A stretch of DNA of 64,000 nt from Flavobacteriales bacterium. Lineage in GTDB: Bacteria > Bacteroidota > Bacteroidia > Flavobacteriales > Flavobacteriaceae. The notes beneath the pieces are model-generated. The model worked only from the letters and a program-made list of their open reading frames with translations, made no database searches and was not told the origin of the DNA. Location of the stretch: NCBI GenBank assembly GCA_013205245.1, contig JABMNH010000071.1, positions 1-64,000 on the forward strand, read 5' to 3'. Below, piece by piece: positions 34,889-42,592 of the stretch (its first letter is position 1; each line of letters opens with the position of its first letter). The position numbers and the translations under genes were made by a program.

Positions 34889-36310
34889 ATGAAAATTCTT
34901 GTTACAGGATCAACTGGTTATATTGGAAAACGATTAATACCTCTATTATTAAATGAAGGTCATATGATTGTTTGTTCTGTAAGAGACATATCCAGAACTA
35001 TTAAACACAACGAAGATGAGCATATAGAAATTGTTGAAGCTGATTTTTTAAAGCATGAAACATTACAAAATATTCCTAAGGATATAGATATAGCTTATTA
35101 TTTAATACATTCAATGTCTAATTCTTCAACCGAATTTCATTCCTTAGAAGAAAAATGTGCTCAAAACTTTAAAAATTGTATTGAAAACACTTCGGCAAAA
35201 CAAGTTATTTATTTAAGCGGAATTACCAATGACACCAAACTTTCAAAACATTTATTGTCTAGAAAAAATGTAGAAAGCATTTTACAATCAAACACCTATG
35301 CACTAACAACTTTTAAAGCAGGTATTATTGTTGGCTCAGGAAGTTCTTCATTTGAAATTATAAGAGATTTAGTTGAAAAATTACCTGTAATGATTGCTCC
35401 TAAATGGCTGAACACTAAAACACAACCTATTGCTATAAGAGATGTTTTAAATTTTTTATTTAGCGCAATTGGAAATGAAAAATTATATAATCAATCTTTT
35501 GATATATTTGGTCCAGAAATACTAACTTATCATGAAATGTTACTTGAATTCGCAAAAATTAGATGTCTTAAAAGATATATTTTTACGGTTCCAATAATGA
35601 CTCCAAAGTTATCATCTTATTGGCTCTATTTTGTAACATCAACGTCCTATAAACTAGCATCTTCATTAGTAAATAGTATGGGTATTGAAATTATTGGAAA
35701 ACCCAGTAACATTAATCAATTATTAAAAGTGGAACCTATTTCGTATAAAGAAGCTGTAAAACTTGCATTTCTAATTATTGAACAAAATAGTATTGTATCA
35801 AGCTGGAAAGATTCATTTGTCAGCGGTCGTTTACAGCATAAAACACACGAATATATAAATGTTCCAACCTATGGATGCTTTATAGATAAAAAACAACGAG
35901 CAGTTAAAAATGCTGAATTAACTTTGAATAAAATTTGGGCTATTGGTGGAGAAAATGGCTGGTATTATGGTAATTTTTTATGGAAATTAAGAGGTTTTAC
36001 CGATAAAGTTTTTGGCGGAATTGGTTTAAGAAGAGGACGAACAAATCCAACAGAACTTAATATTGGTGATTCCCTCGATTTTTGGCGTGTAATTTATGCC
36101 GATAAAAAACAGAAAAGATTGTTATTATATGCTGAAATGAAATTGCCTGGGGAAGCATGGTTAGAATTTAAAATTGAAGACAACATATTGCATCAAACTG
36201 CTACTTTCAGACCAAAAGGTATTGCAGGACGCCTGTACTGGCTTTCAGTTATACCATTTCACTGGTTTGTATTTAATGGTATGATTTCAAAATTGGCAGA
36301 ACCTAGTTAA
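34889..36310 (+). CDS. NAD(P)-binding protein with DUF2867 domain
   Basis: 473 residues. The N-terminal atypical SDR Rossmann domain (ILVTGSTGYIGKRLIPLLLNEG at 3-24) is followed by a C-terminal DUF2867 domain (about 320-473; GGENGWYYGNFLWKLRGFTDKVFGG, then LPGEAWLEFKI). Homologues with both domains recur in light-induced gene clusters with photolyase, but their substrate is unknown. It is the only plus-strand gene of the island, has its own dyad, and its last 8 bp overlap the convergent photolyase gene. Confidence 0.85.
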   Translation: MKILVTGSTGYIGKRLIPLLLNEGHMIVCSVRDISRTIKHNEDEHIEIVEADFLKHETLQNIPKDIDIAYYLIHSMSNSSTEFHSLEEKCAQNFKNCIENTSAKQVIYLSGITNDTKLSKHLLSRKNVESILQSNTYALTTFKAGIIVGSGSSSFEIIRDLVEKLPVMIAPKWLNTKTQPIAIRDVLNFLFSAIGNEKLYNQSFDIFGPEILTYHEMLLEFAKIRCLKRYIFTVPIMTPKLSSYWLYFVTSTSYKLASSLVNSMGIEIIGKPSNINQLLKVEPISYKEAVKLAFLIIEQNSIVSSWKDSFVSGRLQHKTHEYINVPTYGCFIDKKQRAVKNAELTLNKIWAIGGENGWYYGNFLWKLRGFTDKVFGGIGLRRGRTNPTELNIGDSLDFWRVIYADKKQKRLLLYAEMKLPGEAWLEFKIEDNILHQTATFRPKGIAGRLYWLSVIPFHWFVFNGMISKLAEPS

Positions 36311-37586
36311 ACAACGCTTTTTTTAACACCGTTAAATACCGTTCTCTCGCAAATTTATGTTCCACAATTTCGGGAGTTTCCTTATAATTGGGATTCCACT
36401 TTTTAATATATTTAAAATCTGGATCAAACTTTTGTTGTTGAGTAAATGGATTAAAAACCCTAAAATAAGGAGCCGCATCACAACCAGTACCAGCAACCCA
36501 TTGCCAGTTTCCATTATTGGCAGACAGTTCAAAATCTAATAACTTTTCAGCAAAATAAGCTTCACCCCAACGCCAATCAATTAATAAATGCTTAATTAAA
36601 AAACTTGCTACTATCATTCTAACTCTGTTATGCATATAACCAGTTTCATTTAATTGTCGCATTCCTGCATCAACAATTGGATATCCGGTTTTACCTTCAC
36701 ACCATAATTTAAATTCAGATTCATTATTTCTCCATTGAATAAAATTGTATTTCGATTTAAAATTTTCATTAACAACTTTTGGAAAATGATAGATAATTTG
36801 CATAAAAAACTCACGCCAAATTAACTCGCTTGTAAATGTAGCATCAACTTTTATTGTAAAATCAACTAACTTTCTAACACTTATTAACCCAAAACGCAAG
36901 TGGACTGATAGATTTGATGTTTCTACGGAAGGAATATCTCTGGTTTTTACATAATTTGAAATACATGAATCATTTATTGGCTTAACTTTCATTGAAGATT
37001 TTACAAAACCAATATCAGACAAGTTTGGAAATGTAAAAGCAGCTTTTAAAAAATTCTCTTTTAATGTTTCAGAAGAAAATTTTTGAAGGTTCCCATTGTA
37101 ATATTTCTGCAACCATTTATTTTTATATGGAGTATAAACAGTATAAGGCAAACCATCATTTTTTACAATTTCAGCTTCTTCAAAAATTACCTGATCTTTA
37201 AATGATTTAAACTCGACTCCTTTTTCTAAAAAAAGAGATTCTAATTTGCCATCCCTTTTAATAGCGTAAGGCTCATAATCCTTATTTATATAAACTTCCT
37301 TTATCGTATAATTTTCCAGTAACTTTTTCCAAACTTCTAAAACAGTTCCTTTTTCAATTTTAACAGCACTACCTATTTTAAGCAGTTCTATATTTATAGC
37401 ATTTAAAGTTTCATAAATAAAAGAAACTCTAGCATCATTTTTTGGAAGATCGTTTAGAATTTCTTCATCAAAAATAAAGATTGGTAGCACTTTGTAACCA
37501 GATTGTAAGGCATGATACAATCCGCAATTATCATGCAATCTCAAATCTCTTCTAAACCAAAAAATGGCAATTTCATTTTTATTCAT
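36303..37586 (-). CDS. phr: deoxyribodipyrimidine photolyase / cryptochrome family
   Basis: Light-driven repair of UV pyrimidine dimers. The N-terminal antenna domain starts IAIFWFRRDLRLHDN. The FAD domain has the binding stretch, LIWREFFMQIIYHFP, NETGYMHNRVRMIVASFL, and the electron-path signature SANNGNWQWVAGTGCDAAPYFR. Length is 427 from the ATG at 37586 (the frame also opens at a TTG at 37595). It is the last gene of the carotenoid operon, 9 bp after the lycopene cyclase stop, and overlaps the convergent DUF2867 gene by 8 bp. Confidence 0.94.
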   Translation of the reverse strand: MNKNEIAIFWFRRDLRLHDNCGLYHALQSGYKVLPIFIFDEEILNDLPKNDARVSFIYETLNAINIELLKIGSAVKIEKGTVLEVWKKLLENYTIKEVYINKDYEPYAIKRDGKLESLFLEKGVEFKSFKDQVIFEEAEIVKNDGLPYTVYTPYKNKWLQKYYNGNLQKFSSETLKENFLKAAFTFPNLSDIGFVKSSMKVKPINDSCISNYVKTRDIPSVETSNLSVHLRFGLISVRKLVDFTIKVDATFTSELIWREFFMQIIYHFPKVVNENFKSKYNFIQWRNNESEFKLWCEGKTGYPIVDAGMRQLNETGYMHNRVRMIVASFLIKHLLIDWRWGEAYFAEKLLDFELSANNGNWQWVAGTGCDAAPYFRVFNPFTQQQKFDPDFKYIKKWNPNYKETPEIVEHKFARERYLTVLKKALFN

Positions 37587-37595
37587 AAACTTCAA

Positions 37596-38279
37596 TTAAT
37601 TGAATACTTTTTTAAACTTTTCAATTAAAATTAAATTAGCAAAAAGCATACTAAACGCATAAAAAGCATCTTCTATAGGCACTGTTCCAATTCTAAAACC
37701 TAAATTTTCAGCATTGTTATACCAAACAACTTCCTGATGAATAAAACTACCTGTTAAAATTCCGTTTACAATAAAAAATGGAATTAATATCACCAAAAAA
37801 GTAAGATAGAATTTTTGTAAGATCATGTTTTTAGCAAAAAAAGAATAGGCTAACAAACCCGCAAAAACAGAGAAATTCACAAGCGTATACCATTTATCAG
37901 TATTTAAAATTAATACAACTACTGAAATAAAAAATAATACAATTGTTAGATAACTTGTCACTTTTTTTGACAATTCTAGGTTCGAGAAAAAATAGCCTAC
38001 TGCATAATGTGTAAAAATACTTGCATAAGGAATACAAATAAAAAATAATATTTCTTCTAACGGAAGCCCAAAAATGGTGAAATTAACGTGATACGTAGGA
38101 TTAAAACCCCAAACACCAATTTTGGTGAAAATAACATCCCAAACTAAAAAAAAGAACGCAACAATAAAAAGAGACAAAAAAACCGATTTCCACCATCTAA
38201 TGAAACGCATTTTTTTTTCAAAACTATAGGCAAATGGAACCATAAATGACGTGATATTTAAAATTAAATAAAGACTCAT
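37596..38279 (-). CDS. crtY: lycopene beta-cyclase, CrtYcd-type fused integral membrane form
   Basis: 227 residues with about seven membrane helices and two cyclase modules in one chain. Each carries the acidic motif: PLEEILFFICIP in the first and PIEDAFYAFSM in the second (PxE-E/D). This heterodimer-derived type closes both ends of lycopene to give beta-carotene. Start overlaps the crtZ stop by one base (TAATG). It makes the substrate of the hydroxylase encoded just upstream. Confidence 0.9.
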   Translation of the reverse strand: MSLYLILNITSFMVPFAYSFEKKMRFIRWWKSVFLSLFIVAFFFLVWDVIFTKIGVWGFNPTYHVNFTIFGLPLEEILFFICIPYASIFTHYAVGYFFSNLELSKKVTSYLTIVLFFISVVVLILNTDKWYTLVNFSVFAGLLAYSFFAKNMILQKFYLTFLVILIPFFIVNGILTGSFIHQEVVWYNNAENLGFRIGTVPIEDAFYAFSMLFANLILIEKFKKVFN

Positions 38280-38716
38280 TACATATTGAAATATTTAAAA
38301 GGAACAAATAACATTCCAAAACATTCTCCTTCTTCTTTCCCCAAATGTTTATGATGAACCATATGTGCTTTTCGCAATCCTACTAAATATTTGTTATTGG
38401 ATTTATTAAACCATTTAAATCGCTTATGAATTAAAACATCGTGCACTAAAAAATAGGCAAGTCCGTAAAAAAATATTCCTAATCCTATAAAAAACAGAAA
38501 ATTTAATCCATCTTGAAATCCGAAATAAAACAATAGAATACTTGGTATAGCAAATACCACAAAAAAAACATCGTTTCTTTCAAACCAATTTTGATATTTG
38601 GGTTGATGATGATCTTCGTGAAAATACCACATTAAACCGTGCATTACATATTTATGTGTAAGCCAAGTTACGCCTTCCATCAATAAAAATGTAACCATTG
38701 TAATAAGTATAAACAT
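38279..38716 (-). CDS. crtZ: beta-carotene hydroxylase (fatty acid hydroxylase superfamily)
   Basis: 145-residue membrane di-iron enzyme with all four histidine clusters: HKYVMHG, HEDHHQP, HDVLIHKRF and HMVHHKHLG. Adds 3- and 3'-hydroxyls to beta-carotene, giving zeaxanthin, the common yellow pigment of marine Flavobacteriaceae. Start overlaps the stop of the upstream unknown gene by one base (TAATG). No ketolase gene (crtW) is present nearby, so zeaxanthin is the predicted end product. Confidence 0.93.
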   Translation of the reverse strand: MFILITMVTFLLMEGVTWLTHKYVMHGLMWYFHEDHHQPKYQNWFERNDVFFVVFAIPSILLFYFGFQDGLNFLFFIGLGIFFYGLAYFLVHDVLIHKRFKWFNKSNNKYLVGLRKAHMVHHKHLGKEEGECFGMLFVPFKYFNM

Positions 38717-39216
38717 TAGTGTATTTTATTTAATTTTTGTTTAATTTGTTTAGATTTTTCACTACTTAAAGTGCTAATTAACAACACATTATTTAGTATT
38801 TTAATTTTAAAATCCCTTTTTAAATTACTTGCTTCTATCTCATTAATAATTAGCAAATAATCATCTTTAATATTTCTGTGATATCCTAAAAATTTAGGCA
38901 TTTCACTTTGAAGCAAAAACCTTAAATATCTAATTTCAACATTGTTTTTGTTGTTATTTATTAAACTATCCAATTGTTTTTTCCCCTTTTTAAAATATTT
39001 GTATTTCGCTATCGGAAATTTAACCAGCTTAGATTTCATAAAAAACATAACCGCTGTATAACTTTTTGCTTCTACTGTTTCGTTTTTCTCTAAAATTTCT
39101 ATAAAGTAGTTTGCCTGTTCTACAGAAGTAATTTTAGGAAATGTATTTCGTACCTCCTCAACTTCAGAAATTGAATTACCAATGGCCATAAACATTAAAA
39201 GAACAACTAATTTCAT
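38716..39216 (-). CDS. exported hypothetical protein in the carotenoid operon
   Basis: 166 residues. An N-terminal hydrophobic stretch (MKLVVLLMFMAIGNS) looks like a signal peptide, followed by a helical, basic domain with FIEILEKNETVEAKSYTAVMFFM, then RYLRFLLQSEMPKFLGYHRN. It lies between crtB (9-bp gap) and crtZ (1-bp overlap), so it is translated with the pathway enzymes. No family recognised. Its position suggests a role in pigment handling, unproven. Confidence 0.75.
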   Translation of the reverse strand: MKLVVLLMFMAIGNSISEVEEVRNTFPKITSVEQANYFIEILEKNETVEAKSYTAVMFFMKSKLVKFPIAKYKYFKKGKKQLDSLINNNKNNVEIRYLRFLLQSEMPKFLGYHRNIKDDYLLIINEIEASNLKRDFKIKILNNVLLISTLSSEKSKQIKQKLNKIH

Positions 39217-39225
39217 TTAATAAAT

Positions 39226-40065
39226 CTACAATAAATTTAGTTTATACACCACAAAAGATTTAGCTAGCAAACTGATTTTAAGTGGATTTGAAACTCTTAT
39301 TCTTGTGTTCATAATTTTTTCTGAAGGTGTACCTTTTAACTTTTTAAGCAATCTTCTATAATAAATATAAGCTGTATAAACTCCGAATTTTGCTTCTAGA
39401 GGCAACATTTTTATTCCTTTAAATGCTTCATGAAAATCTTCTTCAATTTCATCAATAATTTTATTTTTTGCTGAAATATCCAATTTTTTCAAATCTATTC
39501 CTGGGAAATAAGAACGATTTAACACTTCATAATCATCTTTTAAATCTCTTAAAAAGTTTACTTTTTGAAAAGCAGAACCCAAACGCATCGCATAACTTTT
39601 TAAATGCTCATATCTTTCTACATCTCCATTAACAAAAACTTTCAAACACATTAAACCTACAACATCTGCCGAACCATAAATATAATTTTCATATTCAGCT
39701 TTTGTTTCATAATCGTTTTTATTTAAATCAAGTTTCATACTTGTTAAAAAAGCCTGAATTAAATCGTCTGTAATTTTGTGTTTTTTAACTGTAAGCTGAA
39801 AACTATTTAAAATAGGATTTAAACTTATGTTAGCTGCGAAAGCCTTGTAATAGTCTTGTTCAAACTCATTCAATAATTTTTCTTTTTCATAACCGTGAAA
39901 AGAATCTACAATTTCATCGGCCAACCTTACAAAAGCATAAATACTATAAATATCTTCTCTAATTTTAGGAGCCAGCATTTTTACAGCTAATGAAAATGAA
40001 GTACTGTATTTTTTTGTAACCAATTTACTACAAGCAAATCCGGTTTGATCAAATAGCTGTTTCAT
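39226..40065 (-). CDS. crtB: 15-cis-phytoene synthase
   Basis: Condenses two geranylgeranyl diphosphates to phytoene. Both aspartate-rich magnesium motifs are present (RLADEIVDSF and NFLRDLKDDYE), plus YAMRLGSAFQKVNFLRD. I chose the ATG at 40065 (MKQLFDQTGF), 13 bp after the crtI stop; an upstream frame extension overlaps crtI without similarity. Length 279. No crtE (GGPP synthase) in the cluster, so the precursor must come from an isoprenoid gene elsewhere. Confidence 0.93.
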   Translation of the reverse strand: MKQLFDQTGFACSKLVTKKYSTSFSLAVKMLAPKIREDIYSIYAFVRLADEIVDSFHGYEKEKLLNEFEQDYYKAFAANISLNPILNSFQLTVKKHKITDDLIQAFLTSMKLDLNKNDYETKAEYENYIYGSADVVGLMCLKVFVNGDVERYEHLKSYAMRLGSAFQKVNFLRDLKDDYEVLNRSYFPGIDLKKLDISAKNKIIDEIEEDFHEAFKGIKMLPLEAKFGVYTAYIYYRRLLKKLKGTPSEKIMNTRIRVSNPLKISLLAKSFVVYKLNLL

Positions 40066-40078
40066 AATTTTTTTTGAT

Positions 40079-41554
40079 TCATTTAATTTTAGTAGTAGCA
40101 TTTTTTATCACCATTTGTGACACAATTTTTCCCGAAATTATGGATGGCGGAACGCCAGGTCCTGGAACGGTTAACTGACCGGTAAAAAATAGGTTTTTAA
40201 CTTTTTCGCTTTTTATTTTCGGACGCAAAAAAGCCGTTTGTGTTAAGGTATTTGCTAATCCGTAAGCGTTTCCTTTGTATGAATTATAATCTGCAATAAA
40301 ATCGTTTACACAATATGATTCTTTTAAAATAATTGCATCCCTAACTTTTTGGTTTGTCAGTTTTTCTAATCGCTCCATAATTTTTACAAAATAACGCTCC
40401 CTAATTTCTGGAGTATCTTCAATTCCTGAAGCAATTGGAATTAAAAAAGTAGCAGCTTCCTTACCAATTGGAGCAAAACTAGTATCGGTTATACTTGGGA
40501 AACTCGCGTAAAAAAGCGGATCCTTTGGCCATTTTGGCGTATCATATATATCTATTGCGTGCACATCAAAATCGGTATCAAAAAACAACGTATGATGTGA
40601 AATATTCTTTATTTTTTTATTGAAGCCAACATAGAAGAGCAATGAAGAAGGCGCAAATGTTTTTCTTTCCCAATAATTTTCAGAATACTTTCGATATTTT
40701 TTATCTAACAAGGTTTCAGAATGATGATAATCTGCACCACTTACAACAATATCAGCCGGTAAAAATTCATCATTAACCTTTACTCCTATAGCTTTTCCAT
40801 TTTCAACAACAATTTTTCCAACAATTACATTTGTTTTTATGGTAACACCTAATTCAGTTGCTAATGACACAAAACCTTTAACAACTTCAAACATTCCACC
40901 CTTTGGATGCCAAGTTCCTAAACCAAAATCGGCATAATTCATAAAACTGTAAAAACTTGGAGTATTGGAAGGTTTTGCACCTAAAAATAATACAGGAAAT
41001 TCTAAAATTTGAATTAGCTTTTTGCTTTTAATATTGGCTCTAACTTCTGTACTGATACTTTTAAAAAACTGATTCACATTTTTAATGGTATCAAAAGTGA
41101 TTAGTTCTGTTATAGAATTTCCTGGCTTATATACCATATTATTCACCGCAATTTCATAATTGAATTTTGCAGCTTTTAAAAATTTTTTCAAATAAACGGA
41201 GCTTCCTTTTTCTTCTTTTTCAAAAACAGCATAAATTTCTTCTAACCTATCAGAAATAGTTATAGAATTTAACACATCAAAATATACCTGATATGCAGGT
41301 GCTAGTTTTTCTAAATCGTAAAAATCGCTTGGTTTTTTATTGAAGTCTGCAAAGAATTTTTCAAATACATCTGGCATCCAATACCAAGTTGGGCCAATAT
41401 CAAATTTAAAACCATCTTTTTGAAGTACACGCGCTCTTCCTCCTACGCTATCGTTTTTTTCAAGAATTGTAACATCATAACCTTCTTTTGCTAAATAACA
41501 TGAAGCTGATAATGATGAGAATCCTGAGCCTATTATAATTATTTTTTCCTTCAT
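40079..41554 (-). CDS. crtI: phytoene desaturase
   Basis: FAD-dependent desaturase turning phytoene into lycopene. N-terminal dinucleotide fold IIIIGSGFSSLSASCYLAKEG, then NDSVGGRARVLQKDGFKFDIGPTWYWMPD; C-terminal signature TGQLTVPGPGVPPSIISG. Length is 491 from the ATG at 41554. That ATG is only 4 bp from the GTTTAA half of the promoter dyad and 10 bp from a TATATTTG -7 box (41564-41571, minus strand), so the leader is extremely short or absent. First gene of crtI-crtB-unknown-crtZ-crtY-phr. Confidence 0.95.
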   Translation of the reverse strand: MKEKIIIIGSGFSSLSASCYLAKEGYDVTILEKNDSVGGRARVLQKDGFKFDIGPTWYWMPDVFEKFFADFNKKPSDFYDLEKLAPAYQVYFDVLNSITISDRLEEIYAVFEKEEKGSSVYLKKFLKAAKFNYEIAVNNMVYKPGNSITELITFDTIKNVNQFFKSISTEVRANIKSKKLIQILEFPVLFLGAKPSNTPSFYSFMNYADFGLGTWHPKGGMFEVVKGFVSLATELGVTIKTNVIVGKIVVENGKAIGVKVNDEFLPADIVVSGADYHHSETLLDKKYRKYSENYWERKTFAPSSLLFYVGFNKKIKNISHHTLFFDTDFDVHAIDIYDTPKWPKDPLFYASFPSITDTSFAPIGKEAATFLIPIASGIEDTPEIRERYFVKIMERLEKLTNQKVRDAIILKESYCVNDFIADYNSYKGNAYGLANTLTQTAFLRPKIKSEKVKNLFFTGQLTVPGPGVPPSIISGKIVSQMVIKNATTKIK

Positions 41555-41557
41555 TTT

Positions 41558-41585
41558 GTTTAACAAATATAAAATAATATTAAAC
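41558..41585 (-). promoter_or_regulatory. light-island dyad 3 with -7 box (crtI promoter)
   Basis: GTTTAA (41558-41563) and TTAAAC (41580-41585) flank exactly 16 nt. On the minus strand the spacer ends in TATATTTG (41571-41564), an exact Bacteroidota -7 box abutting the downstream half site. A protein bound here would cover the promoter. Confidence 0.8.
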
Positions 41586-41608
41586 AAAATTAAATTATTT
41601 AAAAAAAA

Positions 41609-42511
41609 TTATAAAATATTTAACAACTCTAAAGGAGACTTAAACACTTTCATTTGAGATAGATCAACTAAATTTTCATCTAATAAAGCAGTTTTAACGC
41701 CTAAAACCCATAAAATATCTTTACTGTTTTTTAAGACTTTTGAATTAACTTCTTCTAAATAGTTCTCAATAGTTTCTTTTGAAGGCTCAACAGTTAAATA
41801 CGTAACAAAACAAATGTTATCATACACTTTTTGAAGATCATTTAAATTTTCAACAGGCACACTTTGTCCTAAATAAATAGAATTATGGCCGTGAAATAAC
41901 AACTCAAAATGCAAGTACAACAAACCAAGTTCATGTATTTCATTCAAAGGCAAATACAACACAAACTTTTGTGCTTCATTTTCAGATTGTGTTACCTGAA
42001 GTTTTTCAATATTAATATGAATTTTTTGTTTTATTAAATTGGTAATAAAATGTTCATGAGCTGGTGTTATTGTGTTTATTTGCCATAAAATACCAATCTC
42101 ATTTAGAAAAGGCATAAATATTTTAGTAAAAATAGTTCTAAAATTAAATTGCTGTATTAAACCAGTATAGATTTTGTTGAATAAAATTTCATCAAAATTT
42201 AACATTGCTAATTTTAAAGAATTTGCAGCTTGGTTTTGAAAACCATCTTTAAAAATTAACTCTTTAACCTGCTGTTCCAAGCCTTTTGCAGACAAGGCTG
42301 CAATTTTGGATATTTTAAGGCCATTATTATTTAATAAAGAGATATTCAATATTTTTTGTAAACTCTCTATATCATAATATCTTATGTTGGAATCTGTTCT
42401 ATTAGGCTGAAACAAATTGTATCTTTTTTCCCAAATACGAATAGTATGCGCTTTAATTCCTGAAAAATTTTCAAGATCTTTAATTGTGAATTCTGTTTTT
42501 ATATTGTTCAA
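41609..42511 (-). CDS. MerR-family regulator with cobalamin-binding photoreceptor domain (CarH/LitR-like)
   Basis: 300 residues. The MerR winged helix (residues 8-76, FTIKDLENFSGIKAHTIRIWEKR) is followed by a helical cap domain and a Rossmann-like B12-binding domain. Cap motif W143-x9-E153-H154 and cobalt-ligand motif E191-I-H193-E-L-G196 match CarH, as does SIYLGQSVP. CarH proteins bind adenosylcobalamin, repress in the dark and release DNA in light. The residue after W143 is Gln, where Thermus CarH has His132. Start is TTG at 42511, which coincides with a half site of dyad 4, implying autoregulation. It lies ahead of crtI. Confidence 0.9.
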   Translation of the reverse strand: MNNIKTEFTIKDLENFSGIKAHTIRIWEKRYNLFQPNRTDSNIRYYDIESLQKILNISLLNNNGLKISKIAALSAKGLEQQVKELIFKDGFQNQAANSLKLAMLNFDEILFNKIYTGLIQQFNFRTIFTKIFMPFLNEIGILWQINTITPAHEHFITNLIKQKIHINIEKLQVTQSENEAQKFVLYLPLNEIHELGLLYLHFELLFHGHNSIYLGQSVPVENLNDLQKVYDNICFVTYLTVEPSKETIENYLEEVNSKVLKNSKDILWVLGVKTALLDENLVDLSQMKVFKSPLELLNIL

Positions 42512-42533
42512 TTTTTACTAGTATTAATTAAAC
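42506..42533 (-). promoter_or_regulatory. light-island dyad 4 (regulator's own promoter)
   Basis: GTTCAA (42506-42511, one mismatch) and TTAAAC (42528-42533) with the same 16-nt spacing. The degenerate half overlaps the TTG start codon of the regulator. A weaker autoregulatory site is a reasonable reading. Confidence 0.65.
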
Positions 42534-42592
42534 AAATATATAAAATTTATTATTAATCAAACAAATTTCAAAAAATGTACACGGCTACATAT

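Noticed and set aside
36303-42511. A GGPP synthase (crtE) or ketolase (crtW) in the carotenoid cluster
   Set aside because: Every frame in the cluster is accounted for by other genes; neither is present.
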